A DNA stretch of 64,000 nt, taken from contig NZ_BDBV01000032.1 in the NCBI RefSeq assembly GCF_001613165.1, positions 37,181 to 101,180 on the forward strand, written 5' to 3'. The first letter of the stretch is position 1. The number at the start of each line of letters is the position of its first letter. Positions 1 to 8,491 of the stretch are shown piece by piece. The translations under genes and the position numbers were made by a program. Origin of the DNA: Nocardia mexicana NBRC 108244 (GTDB taxonomy: Bacteria > Actinomycetota > Actinomycetes > Mycobacteriales > Mycobacteriaceae). The notes below the pieces were generated by a model. The model saw only the letters and a list, made by a program, of their open reading frames with translations, had not been told where the DNA came from and did no database searches.

Positions 1-2
1 CG

Positions 3-464
3 GTCGCCGACGGCCGCAGACCCAAGGACGCGGTGGGCAAGGTGGCGGGCTTCAGTGCCTGGCGCAGCCGCTCCCGGGATCTGCGCGAGGCACTGCTGCG
101 CGACCTCGTGGACGCCGGGCAGTTCACCGAATCCCCGACGAAGGTGTTGGGGCTGTTTCCCACCACCCTGTGGCGGCCGAATCCCGCCGGCGAGCAGGCG
201 CGGGTCCAGCGGCAGGTCCGGGCGGCCGTGGTCGAGGGCGCCGAACCCGACGACCGCACAGCGGCATTGGTCTCGATCCTGCACGCCGTCGACATGCTTC
301 CGAAGCTGTTCCCGGACGCGGACAAGCGCGCCGTGAAGCGCCGCGGCAAGGCGATCAGCGAGAGCAACTGGGGCGGCGCGGCGGTCCGCAAGGCGGTCCA
401 GGAGGTGCACGCGGTGACGGCCGCCGTAATCGCCAGCACCGCAGCCGCTTCGAGCGGCAGCTGA
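3..464 (+). CDS. GPP34 family protein, C-terminal part (5'-truncated)
   Basis: The reading frame is open from the window edge (phase starting at base 3) to a TGA at 462-464, so the start lies outside the window. The roughly 150 residues seen are rich in Ala, Arg and Lys. They contain the segment RAAVVEGAEPDDRTAALVSIL and then LPKLFPDADKRAVKRR, the C-terminal helices usual for bacterial GPP34 (Golgi phosphoprotein 3-like) proteins. Eukaryotic GPP34 proteins bind phosphoinositides. In actinobacteria the role is unknown and these genes are common and often duplicated. The gene is convergent with the TetR gene downstream, with an 82-bp gap. An internal GTG at 33 is not needed as a start because the frame continues upstream. 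Confidence 0.7.
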   Translation, partial: VADGRRPKDAVGKVAGFSAWRSRSRDLREALLRDLVDAGQFTESPTKVLGLFPTTLWRPNPAGEQARVQRQVRAAVVEGAEPDDRTAALVSILHAVDMLPKLFPDADKRAVKRRGKAISESNWGGAAVRKAVQEVHAVTAAVIASTAAASSGS

Positions 465-546
465 CCGGCGAGGACGCCGGCCACGACACGTGGATTCCTG
501 CGGACCGCTGCCCGCGCGGATCCGGAATCCACCGCCGCGCCGCGCA

Positions 547-1233
547 TCACCGCCGAATGCGGGCCAGCAGACCATCGACGAGGTGTTCGATGGCTGCCTG
601 AGGCTGATAGCCCCCGTGGACGGCGGGCCAGATGGGCAGCACGCGCTGGATCGCCGGGAGATCGGCGAGGTCCTCGGCATCGATCTCCGCGGTCCAGTGC
701 GGCGGCGGATCCTCGCCCGCGGCTGCCGCCCGCCGCTCGTCGTCCGCGTGCTCCGAGACGATGCACCCGACGAGGTACCGCCACACCGTGATGTACATAT
801 AACCGGCGTACTCGTCGTCGGCGCCGAGTCGTGTTGCGGTGGCGATGAATTCGTCGAGGATCCAGAGCGCCGCCCGGCCGAACGCCTCCCCGCTCAGCAG
901 GATGTCCACCACCCACGGGAATCGGCGCAGCGCGGCGAGCAGGTGCACCGACAGCGCCACCAGGCGGTCGCGGGGATCCGCCGGTAGCTCGGGGCGTTCC
1001 AGCTCGTCGGCCCGGGCGCCGAGCACGGCGATGAACAGCCGCGTCTTGGTGGGGAAGTGGTGGTAGACCGCCGCGGTGCTGACCCCGAGTTCGTCGGCGA
1101 GCCTGCGCATGCTGAACGCCCCGGCGCCGCCGGACGCGAGCATGCGCGACGAGGTCGCGACGATGTCGTCGCGACCGGCGCGGACCGGACGGCCGCGGCG
1201 GCGGGTGGTCGAACTGTCGGCCATGGCAGCCAT
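547..1233 (-). CDS. TetR family transcriptional regulator
   Basis: A 228-residue protein. The N-terminal helix-turn-helix lies around residues 20-65 (SMRRLADELGVSTAAVYHHF, then PTKTRLF) and is typical of TetR. The C-terminal ligand and dimer domain fills the rest and contains a Trp- and Tyr-rich stretch (YAGYMYITVWRYLVG). I chose the ATG at 1233 because a GAGGGAG sequence lies about 10 bases upstream. A TTG at 1257 would add eight residues but has no ribosome site. It is divergent from the MFS exporter at 1318 with only about 85 bp between them, so repression of that pump is the likely role, with the pump substrate as effector. This is inferred from arrangement alone. Confidence 0.9.
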   Translation of the reverse strand: MAAMADSSTTRRRGRPVRAGRDDIVATSSRMLASGGAGAFSMRRLADELGVSTAAVYHHFPTKTRLFIAVLGARADELERPELPADPRDRLVALSVHLLAALRRFPWVVDILLSGEAFGRAALWILDEFIATATRLGADDEYAGYMYITVWRYLVGCIVSEHADDERRAAAAGEDPPPHWTAEIDAEDLADLPAIQRVLPIWPAVHGGYQPQAAIEHLVDGLLARIRR

Positions 1234-1258
1234 TGTGCGCAGACTCCCTCTCGACAAC

Positions 1259-1277
1259 GGAGGTTAGGCTGTGCTAA
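1259..1277. promoter_or_regulatory. IdeR/DtxR iron-box-like sequence
   Basis: The 19-mer GGAGGTTAGGCTGTGCTAA matches the IdeR/DtxR consensus TTAGGTTAGGCTAACCTAA at 14 of 19 positions, including the unbroken core AGGTTAGGCT. It sits in the short intergenic region between the TetR gene and the MFS exporter, upstream of an AT-rich stretch (1279-1306) that could hold a promoter. Iron-regulated siderophore exporters in this group carry such boxes, but the right half is degenerate and the site has not been tested. A TetR operator in the same space is equally possible. Confidence 0.35.
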
Positions 1278-1317
1278 TCATAATAAAAACACGCGTTATT
1301 TAATTATGGAGGTCGTG

Positions 1318-2748
1318 GTGCCCACCCGAACAGTGCCGTCCGCGAGATGGTCGATGATCGTGATCTTCCTGATCATGTTCCTTGTCTCCCTGGACCTTTC
1401 GATCGTCAATGTCGCCCTGCCCGATATCGACGCCGATCTGCGGTTCTCCGACTCCGGGCTCAGCTGGGTCGTCAACGCCTACCTGCTGACCTACGCGGGG
1501 CTGATGCTGCTCGGCGGCCGCCTCGCGGACTTCACCAGCCGCCGCGTGCTGCTGCTGGCGGGGCTGGGCGTGTTCGCGGCGTTCAGCGCGTGGGGCGCGC
1601 TGGCGCACAGCGGCTGGGAACTGCTGGCAGCGCGGGCGATTCAGGGCGTGGCGGCCGCGGTGCTGACACCGATGTCGCTGGCCCTGGTCACCTCGGAGTT
1701 CGCGGAGGGGCCCGAGCGGTCCAAGGCGATGGCGGTGTGGGGCGGTGCGGGCGCGGCCGGTGGCGCGGCCGGGGTCGTGCTGAGCGGCGTGCTGACCGAG
1801 CAGTTCGGCTGGCGGTCGGTGATGTGGGTGAACGTGCTGTTCGCGGTGGGTTCCGTGGTCGCGGTGCTGCGCGGGGTGACCGACCGCGGCCCCGGGCGGC
1901 GCGGCCGGCTCGACCTGCCGGGTGCGGTGCTGGTGACCGGCGGCGTGACCGCGCTCGTGCTGGCCGTCATCTCCACCGAGCAGCACTCGTGGGGGTCGGC
2001 GCGGGTGCTGGGCTGGTTCGCGGCGGGCGCCGCGCTGCTGGCCGGGTTCGTGGTCGTGGAGGCGCGCACCTCGGATCCGCTGGTGCCGCTGCGGTTTCTG
2101 CGCCGCCGGTCGCTGATCGGCGCCACCGTGTTCGGGTTCATGCTCGCCTCGGGGCAGTTCGCGGCGTTCTTCTTCGTCTCGCTGCTGATGCAGCGGGTGC
2201 TGGCCTACAGCCCGACCGTGACCGGCCTGGCATTCCTGCCGTTCTGCGCCGGGGTCGTCATCGGGTTGCGGATAGCGATGAAGTTCGTCGAACGGGTCGG
2301 TGCGCGCGTGCTGCTGCTGGTCGGCGGGCTGCTGGGGGCGGCCGGCATGCTGTGGTTCGGATTCGCCGATACGACAACGACATTCGCCGGGGGACTGCTC
2401 GGGTCGCAGCTGGTGGCCAGCATCGGGATCGGCGCCTCGATCGTGGCCATGGGCACCGCGGCCACCACCGGCGTCTCGCCCGAGGAGTCCGGCCTCGCCT
2501 CCGGAATCCTCAACAGCACAAGGCAGCTCGGCGGTTCACTCGGCCTGGCGATCCTGGTGACCGTCGCCGCCGACGTGACCGGACCGGCCACCGATCGCCA
2601 GGCCCTGGCGGACGGATACGGAACCGCCCTCCTGGTCGCGGCGGCACTGCTGGCCGTCGGCGCGATCGCAGCGGCGGTGATCCTGCCCAGGGCCGCCCAC
2701 ACACCCGCGGCCACCCGCCCCCGATCGCCGGAGCCGGTCGGAGCCTAG
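1318..2748 (+). CDS. MFS drug/metabolite exporter (DHA2-type)
   Basis: About 476 residues of strongly hydrophobic sequence, consistent with a 14-helix DHA2 (EmrB/QacA) proton-antiport exporter. The first helix carries VSLDLSIVNVALPDI, the usual family D1 motif. The loop after helix 2 reads GGRLADFTSRRVLLLAG (motif A), and helix 5 has the glycine-rich GGAGAAGGAAGVVLSG (motif C, antiporter signature). Start: GGAGG at 1308-1312 lies five bases before the GTG at 1318. The ATG at 1306 overlaps this ribosome site and has none of its own, so I prefer the GTG. It is divergent from the TetR gene, and an iron-box-like 19-mer lies between them. The substrate is unknown: drug efflux or siderophore/metabolite export. 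Confidence 0.9.
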   Translation: MPTRTVPSARWSMIVIFLIMFLVSLDLSIVNVALPDIDADLRFSDSGLSWVVNAYLLTYAGLMLLGGRLADFTSRRVLLLAGLGVFAAFSAWGALAHSGWELLAARAIQGVAAAVLTPMSLALVTSEFAEGPERSKAMAVWGGAGAAGGAAGVVLSGVLTEQFGWRSVMWVNVLFAVGSVVAVLRGVTDRGPGRRGRLDLPGAVLVTGGVTALVLAVISTEQHSWGSARVLGWFAAGAALLAGFVVVEARTSDPLVPLRFLRRRSLIGATVFGFMLASGQFAAFFFVSLLMQRVLAYSPTVTGLAFLPFCAGVVIGLRIAMKFVERVGARVLLLVGGLLGAAGMLWFGFADTTTTFAGGLLGSQLVASIGIGASIVAMGTAATTGVSPEESGLASGILNSTRQLGGSLGLAILVTVAADVTGPATDRQALADGYGTALLVAAALLAVGAIAAAVILPRAAHTPAATRPRSPEPVGA

Positions 2749-2792
2749 GCCGAGCCGGTAGCGTGGGAGATTCACGATCGGGGAGGGTGTCG

Positions 2793-3647
2793 ATGGCTGG
2801 AAATGTGCCGGTGCTGGAGACCGAAGACCACTGGGTCGACGGTGTGCGCTGCGCCGTATACGACAGTGGGCCAGCGGAATCCGGGGAGGCCGTGGTGTTC
2901 GTGCACGGCAATCCCGGACCCATGGACGACTGGGCGGAGCTGGCGCCGGCGATCGCGGGATTCGCGCGCGTGATCGCCATGGACATGCCTGGTTTCGGCC
3001 GGGCGCAGCGCCCGCGAACGTTCGATCACAGCGTCGCCGGGTACGCCCGCTACCTCGGCGGGCTGCTCGACCGGCTCGGTGTCGAGCGGGCGCACCTGGT
3101 CCTGCACGACTTCGGCGTGCCGTGGGGCCTGCGGTGGGCGCTGGACCATCCGGAGCGGACGGCGAGTCTTTCGCTCGTCAATTGCGGTGTGCTCGACGGC
3201 TATCGCTGGCACCGGTACGCCAGGATCTGGCAGCTGCCGGTGCTCGGCGAACTGTTCCAGCTGGCGAGCACGCCGCGCGCCCTGCACGCCGCGCTCAACC
3301 ACGACAATCCCGTCCCGCTGCCCCGGTCCTACGTCGATCGTGTCGACCGCTACGCGGACTGGGGGCACAAGCGGGCGGTCCTGCGGGTCTACCGCTCCTC
3401 GCGCGACCCGGCGGGCGCGTTCCCGGAGAAGGACACGGGCATCGCGGCGGACGGCCTCCCGGTCTGCGTGATCTGGGGTGCGGGCGACCCGTACATCCCC
3501 GTGCACTTCGCCGAGCGGCAGCGAAACTACTTCCCCGAGGCCGAGATTCACATCCTCGAGGGTCTGGGGCACTGGCCGTTCATCGACGATCCGCAGGCGG
3601 TGCTCGCGCCGCTGGCGGAATTTCTGCGCGGGCACGTCCGGCGCTGA
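2793..3647 (+). CDS. alpha/beta hydrolase, haloalkane-dehalogenase-like
   Basis: A 284-residue cytoplasmic alpha/beta-fold enzyme. The oxyanion motif is HGNPG near residue 38. The nucleophile elbow reads VLHDFG with Asp106 where esterases have Ser, as in haloalkane dehalogenases and epoxide hydrolases. A candidate acid Asp lies in WGAGDPYIP and the catalytic His in GLGHWPFIDDP close to the C-terminus. HGNP plus an Asp nucleophile favours dehalogenase over epoxide hydrolase, but substrate cannot be read from sequence. The ATG at 2793 has GGGAGGG five bases upstream. It follows the MFS gene by 44 bp and precedes a PPOX gene by 53 bp on the same strand, so it may share their transcript. Confidence 0.85.
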   Translation: MAGNVPVLETEDHWVDGVRCAVYDSGPAESGEAVVFVHGNPGPMDDWAELAPAIAGFARVIAMDMPGFGRAQRPRTFDHSVAGYARYLGGLLDRLGVERAHLVLHDFGVPWGLRWALDHPERTASLSLVNCGVLDGYRWHRYARIWQLPVLGELFQLASTPRALHAALNHDNPVPLPRSYVDRVDRYADWGHKRAVLRVYRSSRDPAGAFPEKDTGIAADGLPVCVIWGAGDPYIPVHFAERQRNYFPEAEIHILEGLGHWPFIDDPQAVLAPLAEFLRGHVRR

Positions 3648-3700
3648 AGCCCGATCCGGGGCGCGGGAACAAGCCCACCGGCCGGAACGTTCGACAGGGC

Positions 3701-4132
3701 ATGCCGAAACCGTTCACAGAGGCCGAACGTCAGGAGTTCCTCGCGGGCAAGCACATCGGTGTGCTGTCGGTCGCGGCGAACGACGGGCGTCCGCCCGCGA
3801 CCGTCCCGATCTGGTACGACTACACCCCGGGTGGTGGCATCCGGATCAATACCGGCGCCGAGCGCCGCAAGGCCCGGCTCATCCGCGAGGCCGGTGTGGT
3901 GACGCTGACCGTCCAGCGCGAGGAGCTGCCGTACCAGTACGTCATCGTCGAGGGCACCGTCGTCGAGGCGACCACCCCCTCGCCGAGGGAAGCGCGGGAG
4001 GCCATCGCCGCCCGCTACCTCGGCCCGGAAGGCGGTCGCGAATTCGCCGAGAAAATGGACGGCATCAAGTCCGTCCTGTTCACCATCCGCCCCGACCGCT
4101 GGTTCTCCCAGGACTACTCGGGCGACCTCTGA
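3701..4132 (+). CDS. PPOX/pyridoxamine 5'-phosphate oxidase-like flavoprotein
   Basis: A 143-residue single split-barrel protein. The opening is characteristic: TEAERQEFLAGKHIGVLSVAANDGRPPATVPIWYDY in separate strands, then KARLIREAG and a closing DRWFSQDYSGDL. Proteins of this size and pattern bind FMN or F420 and act as small reductases or oxidases. Many in mycolic-acid actinobacteria are F420-dependent, but I cannot assign the cofactor here. The start ATG at 3701 has only a weak site (CAGGG). The gene lies downstream of the dehalogenase-like hydrolase and is convergent with the NmrA-type gene, with a 13-bp gap. Confidence 0.8.
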   Translation: MPKPFTEAERQEFLAGKHIGVLSVAANDGRPPATVPIWYDYTPGGGIRINTGAERRKARLIREAGVVTLTVQREELPYQYVIVEGTVVEATTPSPREAREAIAARYLGPEGGREFAEKMDGIKSVLFTIRPDRWFSQDYSGDL

Positions 4133-4145
4133 CCGGCTCTCGCGC

Positions 4146-5030
4146 TCATGCCCGGACGGCCGGTGCGAGCACCTCGGTGCACCACTCGCGAAAGGTCGTA
4201 GCGCTCGCGGTCTGCGGGGTGCGCCGTACGCCGTTGTCGAGGCCATTGTCCTTGGCGCGCATCATGTCTACGAAGCCCCGCACCAGGTCGCCGCTGGTGC
4301 CGCGCGCGGCGAGCGCGGCCGCGAACTCGTCGAGTGACTGCCGCCGATAGCGGACCGGGCGGCCGAGCACCTCGGACATGATGTGCGCCTGGTCGTTCGG
4401 CGACAGGTCCTCCGGGCCCAGCACCGGAACCTCGCCCGTCCCGGTCCACGAGCGGTCGAGCAGCAGGCCCGCGGCGGCCGCGGCGATATCACGCGTGGCG
4501 ACGATCGGCGCGGCGCGATCGGGTGCGCCGGTGCCGGTGAAGACACCGTCGTCGCGAATCGAAATCGCCTGCCACAGTAGGTTGTCCATGAATGTCGGAT
4601 TGGCGAGCGCGCGATACGCGACACCGGTGCTCGCGATGAGGTCGTCCATGGCCAGCGACGCGGTCACGAGCCCCGCGCGGTCGGCGACCGGGGTGCCGCG
4701 GCCGAGGGCCGAGACGCCGACGACATGCTGTATCCCGTGCACCGAGAACGCCTTCGCGGCCGCGCGGGTGAACTCGGAGTAGCCGGCGTCCAGGGTCGGC
4801 GTCGCCGGGGGCAGCCAGAAGACCGCGTTCGCGCCGGTGAACGCGCGATCGACGGTCTCGGCGTCACCGTGCGAGCCGGCGACGACGTCGACGCGGCCGC
4901 GCACCGCGGCGGAGAGCTTGGCGGGATCGCGCACGATGACGCGCAGCTCCTCGCCGGGTGCGGCCGCGCCGAGCAGGATGTCCAGGAGCCGGCCGCCGAT
5001 CTGGCCGGTGGGGGTCGTGATGACGATCAT
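4146..5030 (-). CDS. NmrA-family NAD(P)-binding protein (atypical SDR)
   Basis: A 294-residue protein opening with the Rossmann motif TTPTGQIGGRLLD (TGxxGxxG type) at residues 5-17. The middle has the NmrA-like VFWLPPATP and VVGVSALGRGTP segments. There is no clear YxxxK dyad, as in atypical SDR/NmrA proteins that act as redox sensors or quinone/isoflavone-type reductases. The end, with LDEFAAALAARGTSGDLVRGF, resembles NAD(P)H-binding azoreductase-type relatives. It is divergent from a LysR gene with 68 bp between them, the classic layout in which the LysR protein controls the facing oxidoreductase. Confidence 0.8.
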   Translation of the reverse strand: MIVITTPTGQIGGRLLDILLGAAAPGEELRVIVRDPAKLSAAVRGRVDVVAGSHGDAETVDRAFTGANAVFWLPPATPTLDAGYSEFTRAAAKAFSVHGIQHVVGVSALGRGTPVADRAGLVTASLAMDDLIASTGVAYRALANPTFMDNLLWQAISIRDDGVFTGTGAPDRAAPIVATRDIAAAAAGLLLDRSWTGTGEVPVLGPEDLSPNDQAHIMSEVLGRPVRYRRQSLDEFAAALAARGTSGDLVRGFVDMMRAKDNGLDNGVRRTPQTASATTFREWCTEVLAPAVRA

Positions 5031-5098
5031 GCTTCGAGTCTCGGGCCGCCTACCTGCGGAGGTCCAATACCCTTCCCGCCGATTGATACCTTGAAGGC

Positions 5099-5905
5099 AT
5101 GGATCTCGATCTGCGCAAGCTCCGCTACTTCGTCTCGGTGGCCGAGCAGCGGCACTTCGGCCGGGCGGCGGAGCGGCTCTACATAGCCCAGCCGGTGCTC
5201 AGCCGTCAGATCAGGGCCTTCGAGCAGGAGCTGGGATGCGATCTGCTCGTCCGCACCACCCGCAGCGTGGAGCTGACCGCCGCCGGGAAACAGCTCTACG
5301 ACGAGGCACGGGGAATCCTCGCCTCCGTCGACGCCGCGGTGCGGCGGGTGCGCGACGCGGACCAGGACGTGCGGCGGCTCGTGGTCGCCTTCTCCCCGGG
5401 ATTGCATGTGGCGGACGCGATTCGGGCATTCGCGGTGCGCCATCCCGGCGTCGAGACCGACCTCGTCCCGGCGCGGTGGTGGGAGCAGGACGCGCCGCTG
5501 CGGGACGGCCGGGCCCAGATCGGTTATCTGCGAAGGCCTTTCGACGAGTCGGGACTGCGGACCATCCCGGTCGGTGACGAACCCAGGGTCGCCTGCATGC
5601 CCGCGACCCATCCGCTGGCCCGCCGAACGGAACTCACCTCCGCGGACCTCGACGGCGAGCGGACGATCGACGCTCCGACGCGCCGGACATCGTCGCTGGA
5701 GGAGAAATTCGAGCTCATCGCGTCGGGGCGCGGTATCGCGCTCGTCCCGCTGAGTGTCGCGCGCTCCTATTCCCGCCCCGATCTCGTCTACGTCCCGGTC
5801 ACCGACGCTCCGCGCGCCGAGGCCTGCCTGGCCGTCGTCGCGGACCGGCGCGACAGACTGGTGCGGGACTTCCTCGAGATCGCCGCGGCGACGCTGCGGC
5901 ACTGA
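5099..5905 (+). CDS. LysR family transcriptional regulator
   Basis: A 268-residue LysR protein. The winged helix-turn-helix occupies residues 1-60, with the hallmark LRYFVSVAEQRHFGRAAERL and QPVLSRQIRAFEQELG. The substrate-binding domain (residues 85-265) is somewhat short for the family, which averages about 300. It looks complete, ending in RDFLEIAAATLRH. GAAGG precedes the ATG at 5099. It probably regulates the divergent NmrA-type gene at 4146-5030 and perhaps itself from the shared 68-bp region. The effector is unknown. Confidence 0.9.
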   Translation: MDLDLRKLRYFVSVAEQRHFGRAAERLYIAQPVLSRQIRAFEQELGCDLLVRTTRSVELTAAGKQLYDEARGILASVDAAVRRVRDADQDVRRLVVAFSPGLHVADAIRAFAVRHPGVETDLVPARWWEQDAPLRDGRAQIGYLRRPFDESGLRTIPVGDEPRVACMPATHPLARRTELTSADLDGERTIDAPTRRTSSLEEKFELIASGRGIALVPLSVARSYSRPDLVYVPVTDAPRAEACLAVVADRRDRLVRDFLEIAAATLRH

Positions 5906-5951
5906 CCGTGCGGTCACCGCGACTGTTGACTGTGCCGCTACGGCACGGAGT

Positions 5952-5987
5952 GGAATGTCGACGACGCAGGTGAGGTCGTCGACTTCC
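5952..5987 (+). terminator. strong stem-loop between LysR and peptidase genes
   Basis: Perfect 9-bp arms GTCGACGAC (5957-5965) and GTCGTCGAC (5975-5983) enclose a 9-base loop. Four more pairs (GGAA/TTCC) extend the stem across a one-base bulge. Two smaller stems precede it: TGACCG/CGGTCA at 5903-5916, overlapping the LysR stop codon, and GTGCCG/CGGCAC at 5932-5946. There is no U-tract. It most likely ends the LysR transcript, but it also lies only 24 bases before the peptidase start, so a 5'-leader role is possible. Confidence 0.5.
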
Positions 5988-6010
5988 ACACACAGATCGG
6001 GGAGACCGGA

Positions 6011-7516
6011 ATGGTTCGAAAAGGCAGGGCGGGCCGAGGATCGGTCCTGCTGGCGATGGTGGCCCTCACGGGGACGCTCGCCGCACCGGCTTCGGCCGAT
6101 GGAGACACCGGGGCGGGGCTGCACTGGGGTGCGTGTCCCGAGAAGGTCGCGGCCGAATCGCCCGAATTGCAGTGCGCCACAGTGCCGGTGCCCGTGGACT
6201 ACGCCGTACCGGACGGGCCCGCGATCGACCTCATGGTGTCCAAGCTGGCGAGCAGGAACGCGGCCGAGCGGCGCGGTGTGCTGCTGCTCAACCCGGGCGG
6301 GCCCGGTGGATCCGGCTTGAACTTCGGGTCGTTCCTCGCCGCGCACGGACTGCCGCCGGAGGTCACCGACAGCTACGACCTGATCGGCATGGACACCCGG
6401 GGCATCGGCTACTCCGCGCCGGTGAGCTGCGGCTTCACCCCGGACATGGCCTACACCGGCAATATCCCGCCGTATGCCGTCGACGACGCGGCGGTCACCG
6501 AGCAGGCCGCGGTCGCCGAGGATGTCGCCAACCGGTGCGCGGCGAACGACCGGGAAGGACGGCTGCGCGGGGTTTCGACGGCTAATATGGCCCGCGACCT
6601 GGATCGGATCCGGGCCGCACTCGGCGAGGAGAAGGCCAGCTATTACGGGGCCTCCTACGGATCGGCGCTCGGCGCCGCGTACGCGTCGATGTTCCCGGAG
6701 CGGTCCGACCGGATCGTGCTCGACAGCAATCTCGCGGACACGCACCTCGACCAGGACGGAATCCGCCGGTTCGGCCTCGGCGCCGAGGACACGTTCCCGG
6801 ACTTCGCGACATGGGCCGCGGAGCGCGACGGCGACTACCACCTGGGCCGGACGCCGGATGCCGTGCGCGCCAGCTACTTCGAGCTCGCGGAGCGCCTCGA
6901 CAAGGCCCCGATGCCCGAGCTCGACGGCCGTGCCTTCCGCTTCATGACCTACTTCGGGCTCTACGGTCCGAGCAAATACGCCGCGACCGCGGACATCTGG
7001 CGGTCCGTGCGCGACGGCGATGCGGAAGGGGTCAGGCGGGCGGTGACGGGGGACGGCTCGGCGCCGCCTCCGGCCGAGCCGCACACGATCGACAACTCGT
7101 GGTCGGTGTTCCTGGCGGTGACGTGCAACGATGTCGCGTGGCCGCGGGGCGTCGAGCCGTACCGCACGGCCGTCGCCGAGGACCGGGCGAAGTATCCGCT
7201 CTACGGCGCGGCCGCCGCCAATGTCATGCCGTGCGCCTTCTGGCCCGGCGCACCGGCCGAGCCGCCGGTGCGGGTGGCGGCCGAGGGCCCGAACAACGTC
7301 CTGCTCGTGCAGAACCTGCGCGATCCGGTGACACCGCACAGGAACGCGGAACTGCTGCGGGCGAAGTTCGGTGACCGCGCGCGGCTGGTGAGCGTCGACC
7401 AGAGCGGCCACGGCGCCTACGTCAACCACGACAACGCCTGTGGGAAGGCCACGACCACGGACTTCCTGGTCAACGGAAAGATGCCGGAGAAAGACACGTT
7501 CTGCGCGGCGGACTGA
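6011..7516 (+). CDS. secreted alpha/beta-fold peptidase (S33, tripeptidyl aminopeptidase-like)
   Basis: A 501-residue exported enzyme. Residues 1-30 form a signal peptide: MVRKGRAGRGS, then a hydrophobic core ending in PASA. The mature part starts with LHWGACPE and contains LLLNPGGPGGSG (oxyanion region), DTRGIGYSAPVSC, the nucleophile elbow GASYGS, the acid region NLRDPVTP and the catalytic-His region SGHGAY. This is the set seen in Streptomyces tripeptidyl aminopeptidases and mycobacterial exported peptidases, with conserved Cys residues near both ends. It probably removes peptides from protein N-termini outside the cell. GGGGAG lies seven bases before the ATG. It stands alone on its strand. 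Confidence 0.9.
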   Translation: MVRKGRAGRGSVLLAMVALTGTLAAPASADGDTGAGLHWGACPEKVAAESPELQCATVPVPVDYAVPDGPAIDLMVSKLASRNAAERRGVLLLNPGGPGGSGLNFGSFLAAHGLPPEVTDSYDLIGMDTRGIGYSAPVSCGFTPDMAYTGNIPPYAVDDAAVTEQAAVAEDVANRCAANDREGRLRGVSTANMARDLDRIRAALGEEKASYYGASYGSALGAAYASMFPERSDRIVLDSNLADTHLDQDGIRRFGLGAEDTFPDFATWAAERDGDYHLGRTPDAVRASYFELAERLDKAPMPELDGRAFRFMTYFGLYGPSKYAATADIWRSVRDGDAEGVRRAVTGDGSAPPPAEPHTIDNSWSVFLAVTCNDVAWPRGVEPYRTAVAEDRAKYPLYGAAAANVMPCAFWPGAPAEPPVRVAAEGPNNVLLVQNLRDPVTPHRNAELLRAKFGDRARLVSVDQSGHGAYVNHDNACGKATTTDFLVNGKMPEKDTFCAAD

Positions 7517-7617
7517 CCCAGGGCGGCTCCGGCAGCGCTGGATAGCCGGGGGAGTGGTGCCGGGTCGTTCGCTCGGCAGTGCCGAACCGCCCGGGGTGGA
7601 GGTGCTGAAGTAGCTGG

Positions 7618-8436
7618 TCAGGGGCGTGACCGGGCGGGCCAGGCGACCGGATCGATGGCGAGCCACGGCGCGGCGGCGATTGCCGGAGGCGTGACACCCG
7701 CGAGGGCCCTGGTCTCGCGGTGCAGGTGGGATTGGTCGGCGTAGCCGCACGCGGCCGCGACCAGGGCGGTGGAGTGGCCCGTCGCCAGCAGGTGGGCCGC
7801 GTGGTCGAAACGGATCAGCTGCGCGGCGCGCTTCGGAGTGATTCCGAGCTGGGACCGATAGCGGGACCACAGCCGCTTGCGGCTCCAGCCGACCTCGTCC
7901 GCGAGGCCGTCGACCCGCACGCGTCCACGACCGGTGCGGGTACGCCGCCAGACGTGGGCGACTTCGGGATCGACCCCCGGGGTGGCCAGGCGGGCACGGA
8001 GCGTGTCGGCCACGATCGCGAACCGGTCGTCCCACGACGAGGTGGCGCGGAGCCGGTCCCGGAGTCGTTCGGCATCGCGGCCCCAAACCTCTTCCAGGGC
8101 AACGCTGTTCCCGCTGAGTTCGGCGGCCGCGCCGAGGACGGCGGCGGCCGTTACCGGTGAGAGGCGGACCTGCAGACAGTCGCCGCCGATCCGTCCGCGG
8201 GTGCGGAGCTCACCGGGCAGGATGCCCGCGACGAAGCTGCCGCGCAGGCATCGTCCGCCGGTGTCGCACACGATGTCGCCGCCGTCGCTGAGGTCGAGCA
8301 GCACGGTGAGTGCCGGGTGCGGCACCATCGCGATGTCGACGGGCTCCGGTGCGTGGGTGCGGAATCCGGCCATGCGCACACCCGGCAGCCACGCGGACCG
8401 ACGCGGGACGGCGACGTCGACCCGCGCCCAGTCCAT
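7618..8436 (-). CDS. AraC family transcriptional regulator
   Basis: About 272 residues. The C-terminal AraC DNA-binding domain spans roughly residues 165-265 with VDGLADEVGWSRKRLWSRY (first HTH) and TALVAAACGYADQSHLHRE (second HTH). The N-terminal part is a cupin-like sensing region with HAPEPVDIAMVPHPALTV. The ATG at 8436 has GGGGAA five bases upstream. The ATG at 8457 would have its GGGAG only one base away, too close to work. It lies 55 bp downstream of an alpha/beta hydrolase gene on the same strand and may be co-transcribed with it. Confidence 0.85.
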   Translation of the reverse strand: MDWARVDVAVPRRSAWLPGVRMAGFRTHAPEPVDIAMVPHPALTVLLDLSDGGDIVCDTGGRCLRGSFVAGILPGELRTRGRIGGDCLQVRLSPVTAAAVLGAAAELSGNSVALEEVWGRDAERLRDRLRATSSWDDRFAIVADTLRARLATPGVDPEVAHVWRRTRTGRGRVRVDGLADEVGWSRKRLWSRYRSQLGITPKRAAQLIRFDHAAHLLATGHSTALVAAACGYADQSHLHRETRALAGVTPPAIAAAPWLAIDPVAWPARSRP

Positions 8437-8491
8437 CGTTTCCCCGGCCGGCGGCATGCTCCCAGGATAGGACGCGGGCGGGGCGCGTGGA

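Noticed and set aside
1057..1305. N-terminal extension of the MFS exporter frame through the TetR gene
   Set aside because: The upstream part is the antisense of the TetR coding sequence and lacks any membrane-protein features; ribosome site and first helix place the start at 1318.
5027..8086. Very long minus-strand open frame (about 1,000 codons) across the LysR and peptidase genes
   Set aside because: Arg/Pro/Gly-rich translation with no domain; it is the antisense shadow of high-GC plus-strand genes with clear motifs.
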